Assembly: GCA_947396885.1 (NCBI GenBank)
Contig: CANDYH010000001.1
Span: 62,001 to 126,000, forward strand
Origin: Heligmosomoides polygyrus polygyrus
Lineage: Eukaryota > Nematoda > Chromadorea > Rhabditida > Heligmosomidae
Length of the DNA: 64,000 bases
Direction: 5' to 3'
Position 1 is the first letter of the stretch. Each line of letters opens with the position of its first letter. A program made the translations under genes and the position numbers. Positions 12,901-22,799 of this stretch are shown piece by piece. The notes beneath the pieces are model-generated. The model was not told the origin of the DNA. It saw nothing but the letters and a program-made list of their open reading frames with translations, and ran no database searches.

Positions 12901-15900
12901 TTTCGTTTTGCTGAGTCCTTGAACCTAAAGAGATACGGCCCCTCGAGGAGGGGGGGGGGGGGACAGTAGCGCACCGTCAGTACGCGCGCGCTGTTGTATG
13001 GGACGCGGCGAAAGGCGAAGCGGCAGGTGGGCCTGTGGCTCAGCAGGGTGCGGGGGCCCTTCAGGGGTGGTAAACCAGATGTTCGACCCCCGCGCTGTGC
13101 ACTATTTTTGCATTTTTTCATGACCGCTATCTCCTTTACCAATTTGCTCCTACACATTTTCTACACATCTATTTCACTCTAAGTGGTCAAAAGGGCCACA
13201 TTCGTGATCAACACCCCATGGTCTACCACCCCTGAAGGGCCTCCGTCGAAGTCCTAGTCACCCTTGCCTACCGTAACCTACCGTAATCAGCTGAAATTTC
13301 AAAAACGAATACCCCATCACCCCAAATAACCCCCTGGGAGAAGTTTGGGCAAAATCAGTGATTATGACCTCGACAGCCCTAGTCATCCGTACCTGCTGTA
13401 ACCCGTATCTGCTGTAAGGACACTGTTTAGCATTCGCTGAAAAACGCAAAACGTTGAACAATAAAAAAACTGAGAGAAATGAGTGAAGCACAGCTTAAAG
13501 TAAGCCCTTATCTGGGAATTTAGAGTGAAATAAATGTGTAGGAGATGTATAGGAAGTAAGCTGATTTAAACCACCGTCAAGCACTATTGTACCTTCACGA
13601 CTCCAAAGGTCGAGGAGAGGTCGAAAAATTTTTTTTTAACCCAAACCTCCCCAGGGGTTTGTTTGGGGCGCCGATCACAAATCTGACATTCGTTTTCGAA
13701 ATTTCGTCTGATTAGGGTAGTTTACAGCAGATAGTATGACTAGGACTGTCAAGGTCATGGAGTGTTGACCACGAATCTGGGGTGTTGATCACGAATCTGA
13801 CTCTTTTGACAATTTAGAGTGAAATAAATGTGTAAGAGGCGTTAGGAATCAAATTGGTAAAGGAGGCAGTGGTCATGAAAAATGCAAAAGTAGAGCATAG
13901 CACGGGAGTCGAGCATCTGGTGTAGCACCTTTGAACGGCCCCCGCACCCTACTGATCCACCGACCCGCCTGCCGCTCCACCTTTCGCCGCGTACCATACA
14001 ATAGCGCGCGCATGCCTGCACGTGGGCACGTGCTGAGGGTGCGCTACTGTCCTCCTCCTCCCCCCTCCCCCCTTCGAGGGCCCGTAAATCTTTCGGTTCA
14101 AGTCAAGGACTCAGCGAAAACGAAACATGTTTTTCTACTATATGAAGGGTTGGGACTCTCGTAATATTATCCATTTCCCCCTTTCAGACCTACGCCTGAG
14201 ACCTGGTAAGAAGCGCTGATTTTTGACCGTTTTCTTTATACCAAATCTTAATGATTGGAAATGTAGGTCTTTCTCCACTCTCTGCGGGCATGTCCTTTAC
14301 GACCCCATATAGGCAGAGACGCTGATATTGTCGTGTCGCCTCCACAGGACAGACTGATCAACGAAACGGGTAGATCTTACAACAGTTTTACCTTACCATT
14401 TTTTTACCGGAAACACCGTGACGAAGATGTGTCCGACTAATATACGCAACAATTTGTTGTGTATTAGTATTGTGTTAACTTAGTATCCACACCCTGCCCA
14501 CACCTTGTCTGTTAAGTCTACCGTTTCACGTAGCGCTCTTTGAGTTGTAGAACTATGCCGTGGCCAGCACTAGCTCCCTATGAAGACTTCTCAATCTAGG
14601 CATGGACAGTTGGCAGAACCTAGTCTGCCCAAAAACTTTGCCCAAATACCCATTTTGGTGTTCGTAGTAAAAGTGATATACCATATAACAAGGACCAAAA
14701 AGTTTCTTATATAATTGTTATAAACGTTTTTCTTATAAAATTTTCTTATATAATATAATAGTAAAAAATCGGCATAAGCACATACAAAGGTCGCTAAAAA
14801 TGGGACTGATACGAGATAAAAGATAAGGAGATCTCGAAAACGCCCAGCGTATTTGTCAGTCAGTGATCTTCATCGCAAATTTACCACGACGTGCGTTGAT
14901 GAAACGAAGTAGGTGGCGGTTTTGAGATGAGTCCCATCGTTACGGTCCGGTAGATCGTCTAGGAATCTGGGTCCGTAAATTTTTGCTAAATGTAGACACG
15001 GTTGCTAGGATAATTGCTGCAGCTTCTACCGTTATTAGCCTTTAAGCCATTGATGAATCTGGGCCATGGAAGGCAAACACGATCGTCGCGGAGGAGAAGG
15101 CAGAATGGAACGACTCGCTTCGTCTACACTGCGCAAAAAACACTACTCCTGCGGTGCTGCTGCCAAGGAGAAGGAACTTTGCCTAACTGTATCATACTGG
15201 ATGTCAGACGGTCAGAAGCAGTGGATGCACATGAGCTCAAATCCAACTTACATTGCTCTTTCACTAGTGGCATTTTCAATATTTTGAGTTTAACATTTCA
15301 AAATCCTAAGCTGTCTGTGACATCTTTTAGACAAACTGAGCCATTTCCAAATCGATCAGGTTGCTCATAGACTAGTTTGTTGGTGTTTTGCCAGTGAAGT
15401 ATCTGTCTCTTACCCGGGCAGGTAAACACTATTTACGACATAAAATATTTAAAATATTTAATTTGATGACGCAAAGAAAAGGAAAGCACAGTTGTGTCGC
15501 GCCGCCTCATCCTAGGACGCACCTTCAACCTCACAGGCAATCGTGCTTTCGATCGAGGTGCATGGGTGATTTGGCCCTTCTTCCAGGAGCTCTATCGAAG
15601 GGCCGTTACCCACATATGGGACAGAGTGCAGATAACACTAGAATTGCTGAGAACTTGCCTCTGATGGACATCTGATCATAGAAGGATGCGAAATTCATGC
15701 TACGTGAGGGAAAGGCGATCTACGCGGGCCCACACATAAAAGCTTACGAAACGAAAAGGTTCAAAAAGATAACAGAACTATGCAGAACATGTATCCGTCA
15801 CAAGCGCCTATTTTCTTGCTTTTCAATAAACTTGTTAAACCGTTCAGAGAACTGTTCAATACTTACTCGATCCACCTGCGATTGGCATTTCCCGTGCTCG

Positions 15901-18900
15901 CACGTGAGCCCGGTTAGTGCACACATGTTGGGTGACTTCCAACAGGTGAACCCCTAAAGAAAATTTTTAGGGAAAGCAATAATACTACAACATAGATCGT
16001 TAGGGCTCCGTAGACAGCGTTGAAGTCTGACTCACCGACGATGTTTGACTAGTAGTCTCTTTTACAAAAAGCAATGCAATAGGTAGCGAAAATTTAACAT
16101 TTGACTATTTGGTGAGTCACTCGTCTTTTTCGCATACAATATTTATTTCAGATCACTCATTAAACAATTCGCTCCAAAAGAGTTTCTCCTTATATCGTGA
16201 AAGACTCACTTTATGCTACACTACATCTGGACAGGCTTCAATTTTCTTCCTTCGTATTTTCGTTGGTGAATTGGCACTATACTTTACTAGGAGGTACTAT
16301 ATGAAATATTGTCCCTTTCTAGATTGATATATGTGAGTCATTTAGAGATATGTTCAGCCTCGACAGCAAATTGATAGTAGGATTCTCGTTTTCCTGCTTC
16401 CCAAAACAAACTGCAATAGTTAGAACAACAGTTTTATGATCACGATCGAACAGTGATATCATTTTGGAAGGACGTGAATTGGTGTGTCGGATTTATAGAA
16501 ACACAAGGCTTAACCTTGAACGGAAAGCTTTTCTTATGTCTTCAAGATTGCTGCTCACATTGGTGATTCAACAAAGACAAACTATAAAAAATGTCGGAAT
16601 TGCGAGTGACGAACTATACGTGAGCACCACCAAAATCAATCAAATGAAACGCGACACACTCGATGAAATACATGGCAGAAGTTTCAAGGGAACGCACCAC
16701 CAAACAGTTCGTCATCTCCGAATTAGGATGAGACCAATGACATATATTCTGGCCCACAGGCCGCGATTTTACGGTTGGTTTGAATTCCTGTAGGTTTACA
16801 TCTACAGCGAAATTTTTACACAATCTAATTTTCTGTTTTCAAATTTTTACCATTATCTCAACAACAAAAAACAGAAAAGTACCCGTACTGGTCAAAAAAT
16901 TAGAAAATAAAACAAAAAGCTCTGTTCAAAACTAGCATATTCACTGTAGCCTATTGTATCCTGATGACCACGGGAGTTCATGAAAAAGGGATAGTAAGCA
17001 ATAGCAAATTCGGAATCGAAAAAAGGAAAGTTGGAACATAATTAAATATTTAAAAGCAAGAGAACCTAAAGAGGACTCTCGTCGACACTTGGCTAGTAGC
17101 TTGATAGAAAACCAGACCAGAAGAAACTCCTGAATAATAAGAGAAAAGGAACTACATGCTGGTTTTTCAACATCATTAAAGCCAAGGATGAAAAATTTAA
17201 GAATTTGAACAACAGCAACAGAGACGAACTATAAAACATGTTGGAACTATGAGTGAGGAGTTAGGAACTGCATGTTAGCAGTCAAGACAGTCAATTCTTG
17301 ACTGCTAACATGCAGTTTTTAATTCAGTCAAGACAATACGACACACTCGTTGAAGAGAATAGCGTAACTCGTAGCAGAAAAACCTCCAAAAACCGTCATC
17401 ATCAATTTTGGATGACTTTAAGGACATCCATTTTGCATCACAGGCAGCTACTTTACGGTGGGTTTGAATTCCTGTAGGTTTACACCTACAGCGAAATTTC
17501 TATACGACGTGATTTTCTGTTTTCTAACTTTTGTTATTATCTCAACAACAGAAAAGAAAACCGAAGAAGTGCCTGAAATGATCAAAAAATTAGAAAATAT
17601 GACAGAAAGCTGTGTTCATCCATGCTAAGCACACTGCGTGACTGTGCAGTCGAGAAACCTCACAGGCAACGCTATGCATTATAGCCTATTGTCTCTTGAT
17701 GGCCACGGTGGCTTCTTGAGAAATGGGCAGTAAACAACAGCAAATTCGGAATTAAAAAAGGAACGTTGGAACATAATTGGATAAAAAGCACAAGAAAACC
17801 TTAAGAGGATTGTCGTCCACATTCAGCTAATAGCTCGGTAGAAAATCAGACCAGTCGAAACGTCTTAATAATAGAAGAAAAGGAACTACAAGGAGATCTT
17901 TCAATAACAAAGCTAAAAGTAGAAAGTTTAAAAAATTCAAAAAATAACAACAAAGACGAATTATAAAAGACGTTGGAACTACGAGTGAGGAAGTGCACGT
18001 TAATAAATGATAACGACTGCTGCTAAAATTGGAGATTCATCAAAGACGAACTGTAAAAGACGTTGGAACTGGGAGTGAGGAACTGCACGTTAGCAGCACC
18101 AAAATCAATCAAATGAAACGCGACAGACTCGATGAAATGCATAGCAGAAGTTAAGGAGCTAGGAGCAAGGAGCTTTGTCAAAACCTTAACGCCAAAGGAA
18201 GGAAACTTGAAAGTTCAAAAAAATGATGCAACAATAAATAAAAAAGTAGATCAAACACATACGGTCCAGTGTTCGCGACATTTGCAGAGAACGCCGCCCT
18301 CCACACGCACACACTTCTCCGTTCCCAATCTCCAGCATTCCGTGCATGAGCTGCGAATCTTCCTGTTCCAAGAGGTTTCTTTTTCACCGTCTAGAAGCAC
18401 TTAGTGTTAAAGCGTTCGTTAGGCTAAGGTATCAACTGCTCATTTCTCTGCTGTAGAAAAAATGGAAGATTATTTAATCAATTTGTAGTAAATTTTCTAA
18501 ATGTAAAAGGTTGCTTGGATTCGGTCAAACTACCAGCTTTTTTCTGACTTTCGCTATTTTTAAAATGGAGGTCAATATGCAGAAATTGGTAAACGACTAA
18601 AACTAGCAAGGCATAGTAAGACAAACACACCATCAGTCTCACACTCAATCATTGTCGGATGGGGAGTTAGTCTGCCGTAGTTGTCGCATGCGATTTGAAC
18701 CTTGGATTTTGTGCCGGTGCATGAAATGCTATAAAAGGGGTTTAATAACTAAAACTCAAAATGCAACGCCAATTACCGATTTTAGTGCTGTTCTCTATGT
18801 TCCCTTTTCGCTTCTCACAATGTGTTGCGAAATCATTAAACAGATCCTAGCATTTTATTACTCCACATTGTTATTATCTATTCCTTAGAGCATTTAGCAA

Positions 18901-21183
18901 TATGCAGTCACTATTGCTATACTAGAATTGCCTGCTCTTTGTCAGACGAAGGTTCGCTTAGCTGACAGCATGTGAATAATTGCTTTCCAACCTATTCCGA
19001 ATACAACATATTGCTTTAGGGTCTAAACATTTGGCTAAGTACGTCCTTCTCACAGGCTGCTTTGTGCCTTGTCTCGCTTCCAGGAAGTTTCATTCTGCAT
19101 CGCAGTGCACGAAATTTTGGATCGCCATCAGCCACTACTGCACGCGTCGGCTCGGAGGCGGGCGACCGCCTTCATGTAAGCAGCTTTCAGTAAGTGAAGC
19201 ATTCTTAGCACACTGGACAGATGACAAGAGCACTTTTAAGTGCAATGTCCAACTAGGAATCGAAAATAAACCTGAAGCGACAAGTTTATTACATCTAAAT
19301 GGAAGAGTATACAGTGTGTTTCCAAACGCAATGTTCTATAAACCAGTTTTTTGCTTTCCCAGTAGAAATGTTTGTTTTGTTTCAACTTCGTACCGCGAAA
19401 TACTTGAAAAACCGCAACGTTTTAGAAGTGTAGTAAATCACCGATGTTCACCTTGCTTCGTCTAATAAATCTGCTACTGTACCGAGCTTTCTGAACACTG
19501 AACAGTGTTGGTGCATCGTTTAAACAAGTTCGGAGAGCACAAGAAGCTGGTCCTTTGCCCTGTGAACTAGAACCTCTTCTGCTCCAAAGTGACCCGCAGT
19601 GGTCCAAATCTCGCAGACAGGGCTGGAGTAAATAATCTATGGTGAAGATTATTTACTCTCAGTAATCTCATAGAATAATCTCATCGTCATCACGTTCAAA
19701 GCACTATGCGAATTCCAAAGAAAGTGCGAAAAAAAACAAGCGTTCTTTGATAAACCACAACTTCACAATGAAGGGTGCCTTAAGGCCGCCACAGACTTCT
19801 GCGGCGCCGCTGCCCTATGCTTAACCATAGGGCAGAGACGCAGAGCTCGCCTCCAGCGGCGCCGCCAGCGGCGCAGCAGAAGTCTGTGGCGGCCTTTAAG
19901 CCGTCGATCTCATAAAAGGAAGTATCGATACTGCGGTGGCGAAATTTGCAGGTCCCATAGACAAGATGGATCATGTTAATACCAAAAATAAAGATGTCAG
20001 AAAAGCGTTCTCACCGAAATGATAGCTCTCGAGAAGAAAACGAACGTCACTAGAGTCATGAGCGAGGCAACTAATTATAAGCTTCAGCAATAATGGACCA
20101 CTTACAGTCCAATTCTCACATGGAGGAAATGTAGTTTTCAAAAAGCAATGCTTTACAGGAAACAATGAAAACCCACTTTGCAACTTCTCCAATCTGCAGA
20201 GTACGGTTGGCCGGCAGCAGGAAATCACCACCAGGGCGGTAAAAGCTGACTGTTTCCAAGTCACAGGACACTTGGCCACCGTACTCTAAATTCCTCTCGG
20301 CTTTTCATAAATTTACGTTTTTGGTCATGCACAATAACTTGTCGTTTGTTTCAAGGAAACAATCTGAACAATCCTGAGCTGTCACTTTGCGCAACTGCAG
20401 AAATTTCTTGAAGGAACACCGCAGGTGTACAAAAGAATAAAAGGGATTAGTATGCCATTGCCTTCTTCTAGCTTAGACTAATCACATGTAGTGAATTAGT
20501 TCGCGAAAGCAGTCACTAATACAGAAAGTGAATTAGTTTGCGAAAGTAGTCGCTAATACAAGGTGACTCACTTTAAAAATGCAACATAAAGAGTGAGGAG
20601 CTACGAGCTGGGTATTTTAAAGTCAATTGCCCGCTTTTGCATAGTTCTCGCTTTGTAGTAGTAGTGCACGTGGTAGTATGTCTCATGAACAGTCGGTAGG
20701 ACACCAATGTACCATGGTGCTAGGTATACAGTTGGCAAGCGTCGAACCGTTAGGAAGCAAAACTGTAAAGTAATCGGGCAACATATTGCGACATTAAAAT
20801 CTTAAGACGATTGAAAAGTAGCAGAAGCGACGAGACTTTGCCTCGTTTTTTACCACCGCAGTCTTAATGGGGTTAATGTGTTATCTTTTTAATTTTTTTT
20901 TGCAATTTTTAACAACCTTTTCAACAAACGTCATAAATCCTAAGTGATACAATGACATAGTACTTGCTGTTTAAATTTTTAATAATAGTGGAACTCACTT
21001 GGAGAACGACAAATTCCAACAGTGTTCGGAGAGACGGTATCGATGCCAGCGGTTGCATTGACTTTGAGCAGGGCTATGTTGCTTCTTAGAAGAGAAACAA
21101 TTCGAACGGAGTGCGTCTTCTTTAGAAATTTGGATCCATTTTCGTTTATGAAGAGAAGGTCGATTTGAGGAGGCTGCGTTTCG
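1..21183 (-). CDS. Large multi-exon gene, multipass membrane protein, family not recognised (gene model)
   Basis: I join these exons, 5' to 3' on the minus strand: 20999-21183, 20157-20285, 20015-20070, 12508-12615, 10291-10477, 5824-6074, 5459-5671, 5321-5404, 4196-4372, 3746-3856, 787-909, 602-654, 326-506, 177-253 and 1-71. All are bounded by AG acceptors and GT donors except where the window cuts the last. Phases match at every junction except 177-253 to 1-71. The product would have an extracellular segment with NAT and NRT sequons, about seven hydrophobic segments, then a long basic and polar tail. That suggests a receptor or transporter, but no family motif is recognised. The 5' end lies upstream of 21183 and was not found; the 3' end runs past base 1. 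A stop in the 3743-3856 exon is an alternative 3' end, which would make the leftmost exons a second gene. Joining across introns of 4-7 kb is inference. Confidence 0.45.
910..1613. other. Intronic or intergenic, no gene seen
   Basis: Nothing with coding character is visible. The part next to 1614 is A-rich on the minus strand side and probably belongs to the 3' UTR of the adjoining LINE. Confidence 0.4.
1614..2432 (-). mobile_element. 5'-truncated CR1/jockey-like LINE, RT C-terminal part
   Basis: An open 272-codon frame starts MFADDLKIYK, which is the reverse transcriptase catalytic box (FADD), and continues with the C-terminal part of a non-LTR RT: thumb-like region, TRKLMIRSIGF and a C-terminal domain ending HLDA. 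The upstream RT core and endonuclease are missing, consistent with the 5' truncation usual for LINEs. The frame has no stops, so the copy is fairly young. Relatives in this window lie at 45593-47420 (longer, degenerate) and 3080-3260 (relic). It sits in a presumed intron. Confidence 0.75.
2433..3079. other. No gene seen
   Basis: AT-rich sequence between two LINE relics; no coding exon, RNA gene or clear repeat is visible. Confidence 0.3.
3080..3260 (+). mobile_element. Relic of the CR1-like LINE on the plus strand
   Basis: A decayed translation gives AFNPPKKEDIKLLGSIQNNS followed by TRKLMIKCFSINYHDLIP. It matches VFNPYKRKVIDKIEKVQNSF and TRKLMIRSIGFSYQDIP of the LINE at 1614-2432. It lies in the opposite orientation to that copy and is short, with no intact frame beyond it. 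Confidence 0.5.
3743..3856 (-). CDS. Exon: charged segment, possible 3' terminus
   Basis: The exon has acceptor TTTCAG at 3857 and phase 0. It reads GYLPRVFRRELEERWSDAYR and ends KTKASIIEV followed by TAA at 3743-3745. If read as terminal, the gene stops here. The sequence GAG/GTATAA just before the stop could instead be a phase-0 donor, and the next downstream minus-strand exon (787-909) also starts in phase 0, so the gene may continue. The sequence does not decide between the two. Confidence 0.45.
   Translation of the reverse strand, partial: GYLPRVFRRELEERWSDAYRKLREKYPNKTKASIIEV
4196..4372 (-). CDS. Exon: basic cytoplasmic-type segment
   Basis: This 177-nt exon is in phase 0 at both ends, with acceptor CTTTGCAG and donor AGG/GTGAGG. 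It starts LYSKAIWTAIRLLPSSLAPA and ends with an arginine-rich run (RARLRRTRFRFRHLRPAHR), as expected of a cytoplasmic region following the last membrane helix. It lies 948 bp downstream of the exon at 5321-5404. Confidence 0.5.
5321..6074 (-). CDS. Three clustered exons: membrane segments and loops
   Basis: The exons are 5824-6074, 5459-5671 and 5321-5404, separated by introns of 152 and 54 bp with good GT-AG sites, all later junctions in phase 0. The first has GIGLLALEARNAFRATKLLG, a basic loop, then the helix FQVGCVVFSSMAVVLFVFRT. The second has DLWFPLIQLNTVAALAATSY followed by a polar stretch ending NTIEK. The third has MAGPWLLLGYWQFLAVASDW. The short introns and uninterrupted frames make this the best supported part of the gene. 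No family signature is recognised. Confidence 0.6.
6075..8494. other. Left part of the 4.2-kb intron
   Basis: This stretch lies between the exons at 5824-6074 and 10291-10477, left of the Tc1 insertion. I see no exon, tRNA or repeat that I can support. Short ORFs here have no coding character. Confidence 0.4.
8497..8523 (+). repeat. Left outer terminal inverted repeat of the Tc1-like element
   Basis: A 27-bp repeat identical to the reverse complement of 10071-10097; TA precedes it. Confidence 0.9.
8686..8706 (+). repeat. Left inner transposase-binding-type repeat
   Basis: It repeats the core of the terminal repeat with one change (GACCAG for GACCGG), 183 bp inward. It is probably a second transposase-binding site. 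Confidence 0.8.
8809..9888 (+). pseudogene. Tc1-family transposase (DD34E), one in-frame stop, one intron
   Basis: The ATG at 8809 starts MLSIEKQAQIKALRDAGLSI, a helix-turn-helix of the paired type (IRQISTQLGRSKNVISKFL). A single TAG at 9034-9036 interrupts the frame; the same frame then resumes. An intron at 9211-9267 (57 nt, ending TTCAG, donor GC instead of GT) joins LWTK to VIFSDEKRF. Catalytic residues are visible: first Asp in FSDEKRF, second in FQQDNAPPHSS, and Glu in SPDMNPKENIWGHL, i.e. DDE with spacing typical of Tc1. The C-terminus ends NEVVFY. Only the TAG prevents a full protein, so the copy is probably recently inactive. The GC-AG intron is allowed in nematodes but could also be a mutation. 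Confidence 0.85.
9888..9908 (-). repeat. Right inner transposase-binding-type repeat
   Basis: It is the inverted partner of 8686-8706. Its first base is the last base of the transposase stop codon TAG (9886-9888), so coding region and inner repeat abut. Confidence 0.8.
10071..10097 (-). repeat. Right outer terminal inverted repeat of the Tc1-like element
   Basis: It is a perfect inverted copy of 8497-8523, followed by TA at 10098-10099. Confidence 0.9.
10291..10477 (-). CDS. Exon: two hydrophobic segments
   Basis: The exon opens after CTACAG in phase 0 (an alternative acceptor 12 nt downstream is also in phase 0) and ends GGAG/GTGACA in phase 1. It reads DPQVFFQKARSCVLATAGLC and later CGFWFIVTTSLLSCGMSYFV, giving two hydrophobic segments rich in cysteine. 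The phase-1 end joins exactly to the next exon at 6074, where the split codon becomes glycine. The intron between them is 4216 bp long and carries the Tc1-like transposon. Confidence 0.5.
10478..11869. other. Intron, no gene seen
   Basis: AT-rich sequence between exons at 10291-10477 and 12508-12615. No exon, RNA gene or organised repeat can be supported. Confidence 0.35.
11870..12480. repeat. Foldback-type repeat cluster with GAGGTAAAT motifs
   Basis: The motif GAGGTAAAT and its complement ATTTACCTC recur several times in both orientations, together with tags like TTCATGAATC and GGGCC or GGACCCTG near the edges. A perfect 15-bp hairpin lies at 11904-11918/11926-11940 (CCGTCGAGGTAAATC, 7-nt loop). 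This is the structure of a decayed foldback MITE. Similar edge tags occur at 15055, 21716-21850 and 59440. Confidence 0.5.
12508..12615 (-). CDS. Exon: transmembrane segment
   Basis: This 108-nt exon has phase 0 at both ends, acceptor GGTTGCAG and donor CAG/GTAGCA. It encodes a hydrophobic helix with core LSAAALFLTEMALIAAHILL, followed by KDGTLKGQ. The phase matches the exon at 20015-20070 upstream and the exon at 10291-10477 downstream. The surrounding introns hold repeats only. Confidence 0.5.
12824..14203. mobile_element. 1.4-kb foldback element
   Basis: The left side from GTCTCAGGCGTAGGTCTGAA at 12824 is repeated inverted at the right side up to 14203. The similarity continues inward through an AAACATGTTT segment, a G-run (12950-12962) facing a C-rich run, and a GCGCGCGC-rich block. 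Arms are at least 380 bp and probably about 600 bp, with several differences. No transposase frame is visible, so it is non-autonomous. A clear target duplication was not found. It lies in the intron upstream of the exon at 12508. Confidence 0.65.
14204..16439. other. Intron or intergenic, no supported gene
   Basis: Contains an AT-rich patch (14690-14770) and a tag similar to the small MITE termini near 15050 (GATGAATCTGGGCC). Short plus-strand frames here have no recognised domain. Confidence 0.3.
16440..18160. repeat. Long-period tandem repeat, about 2.5 units
   Basis: Blocks recur in the same order at about 16.58, 17.22, 17.95 and 18.04 kb (an AGACGAACTATAAAA-like block), at 16.76 and 17.45 kb (TTTGAATTCCTGTAGGTTTA) and at 16.95 and 17.68 kb (TAGCCTATTGT). 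The period is roughly 650-730 bp. A block AATCAATCAAATGAAACGCG near 16635 recurs at 18103. No conserved reading frame links the units. Confidence 0.6.
17268..17315. repeat. Perfect 19-bp hairpin
   Basis: CTGCATGTTAGCAGTCAAG at 17268-17286 is perfectly inverted at 17297-17315 with a 10-nt loop, followed by a T run. It lies inside the second unit of the tandem repeat; other units contain only one arm, so the inversion arose in this unit. Confidence 0.8.
18161..20014. other. Intron with hairpins; one possible plus-strand exon
   Basis: At 19057-19173 a segment bounded by TTCTCACAG and GTAAGC on the plus strand encodes a cysteine-containing peptide (with HYCTRRLGGGRPPS), but neighbours in phase were not found and the call is weak. 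Hairpin at 19624-19659 (GAGTAAATAATC inverted). The remainder shows nothing supportable. Confidence 0.25.
19780..19899. repeat. GC-rich 120-bp foldback
   Basis: TTAAGGCCGCCACAGACTTC at the left edge is inverted at the right edge (GAAGTCTGTGGCGGCC then TTTAA). Between them are further short inverted GCGGCGCC blocks and a CCCTATG/CATAGGG hairpin. This is a compact MITE-like element; the TTAA-like ends may include a target duplication. Confidence 0.65.
20015..21183 (-). CDS. Exons: extracellular segment and first transmembrane helix
   Basis: There are three exons. 20999-21183 has acceptor CTTTCAG and donor GTGAGT and reads through QPPQIDLLFINENGSKFL and KVNATAGIDTVSPNTV; it begins completing a phase-2 codon and ends in phase 1. 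20157-20285 contains VSFYRPGGDFLLPANRTLQI and ends GEVAKWVFIVS, again phase 1 to phase 1. 20015-20070 continues with ASLMTLVTFVFFSRAIIS and ends in phase 0. The join of the last two makes one strong membrane helix. I first considered an Argonaute linker because of the YGG and KW pattern, but the helix makes a membrane protein more likely. Two N-glycosylation sequons, NAT and NRT, lie before the helix. The family is not recognised. Confidence 0.5.
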
Positions 21184-22799
21184 CTGAAAGTCACAGCAAT
21201 ACATTGTCGTCTTTTCGAAGTATTCCGTAGTTGTGAAATGTAAGTACTATATTTGTATAATCTTGCACGGTAAATAGTGCATTGCTCGTAAAGAGCAACG
21301 TTTTTTATTGCTGAATGTAAATTGAGATGAATCAACAACGATTTATGAAAATGATGCAGTATTTGAAAAGAAGACATTTAATAAAACTTTGCAAAGAGTT
21401 AAGTTGTTATTCGGGTATTAAATCTTTATGTTGAATAATTCTTCATTACAATCTAAAAAATCATTGTGTTTTGCTTGAATATAGCAAGCACAATTGCTGA
21501 TTTTTAGCGTTAAATAAACTATTTTCCAGCCTATTTTTTTTTCAAGTGAACAAGTCGTACCTGAGATTCTTCATGAAGGGAAGCACTTCGTTGTTGCGTA
21601 AGTCGGCCTCATCGATCAGATCGGAGTTCTTGTCAAGCGTGCAGAATTTGGCAGCCTTAAAAAGGGGCGATACTACTAATCTTGTCCGTACATCATGCAT
21701 ATCATGCGCATCTTACTGGGGCTGGATTCATCAACAATTAAATCAATGGTTATGTGAGGTATAAGGGGTAGAGATAAGATAAGAAACAGATATGAACGCT
21801 TCATCATGGGCACCTCCACCATTTATAGTCGTTGATGAATTCGGCCCCTGAACGAACAATCTACCAATCTTTCCTAAATGATTTTCCATCGACACTTAAA
21901 TGAATGTCTTTTCTCATACTAGTGTAAAACCAAATTAACCTTTCAGGAGTAATTAGATTAATTCAGAGAGAAGCAATCTTTAATTTATAGTGTTCATGTA
22001 CAAGATATGCTCCTGCTGTATTACAAGTCCACTACTCATTCAGGTCAACTCCAAACCTGTGGAGAAAAACTCATTTATTTATTTGTTTAAAAACAAGACG
22101 GGTTAATTAATTTTGTGTCAAGTCGTCTCGCCAGACGACCTAAAACAGAAAATATTTAAGGAGGAAGCAAAAAGGGAGTAGAGGATGTTGGCAAAGCTGA
22201 GAGAGAACGTAAACCGCGCAAACCCAAAGTCAACCAATCATAAAAAAGGATTTGACATTCATACAATGCTTTTTGTTCAACAAGAGTGTCTCTAACTCTA
22301 CTCAGATAACCAACATTTCAAGTGGGAAGGAAACAACTGTTTAGAAAACAACAACTGTTTAGGAAACAACAGCAGCAGTGTTTTATGGCATGCCACCGTG
22401 CCGGAAATAACAACCAGCAGAATGCCCAGGCGGATCACTCTACGAACTACTGTGTTACATAGACCAGTTCACAATTTTGGCGTTACTGATTTTGTCGATA
22501 AGATTATAGAAGAAGGTACAATAGAACAAAAGAAGGCACAATACAACTGAAAAGATTTCTATCTAGTGTAAAAAAACAGTAGCAAACTACATAGTTATAC
22601 TTTAATTCTTTGAGGATGTTTGATAAAAGAAGACACTGATATGAGACACAAAAAATTTGATCCCAAAAATAAACAAAAATTAAATCCAAGAAAAAAGGGA
22701 AGAAATTTAGAACAGTATAACAGATGCCGTCTGTATTCTAACCTTCAAAAATATAAATATGCATGGCAGTGTTTGGCTTTGGCCAAGATTGTTGAATAC
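21184..22799. other. No gene seen apart from a small MITE
   Basis: Upstream exons of the large minus-strand gene are expected here or further right (a phase-2 donor is needed), but none could be identified. Confidence 0.3.
21716..21850. mobile_element. 135-bp MITE
   Basis: The ends CTGGGGCTGGATTCATCAAC and, inverted, CAGGGGCCGAATTCATCAAC match at 17 of 20 positions. The interior is AT-rich and noncoding. The same end motif is seen near 11880-12470 and 15055. Confidence 0.6.

Noticed and set aside
13931..14164. Proline-rich 77-codon ORF at the foldback arm
   Set aside because: Its complement-like frame occurs in the other arm; it is a by-product of GC-rich inverted sequence.
16440..18160. 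CRISPR-like array
   Set aside because: Repeat period is about 700 bp, units are imperfect and there are no unique spacers; the genome is eukaryotic.
20157..20285. Argonaute (WAGO) linker/MID exon, suggested by YGG and a KW-plus-hydrophobic pattern
   Set aside because: The next in-phase exon turns the end into a transmembrane helix (WVFIVS joined to ASLMTLVTFVFFS), and no MID or PIWI exon follows.
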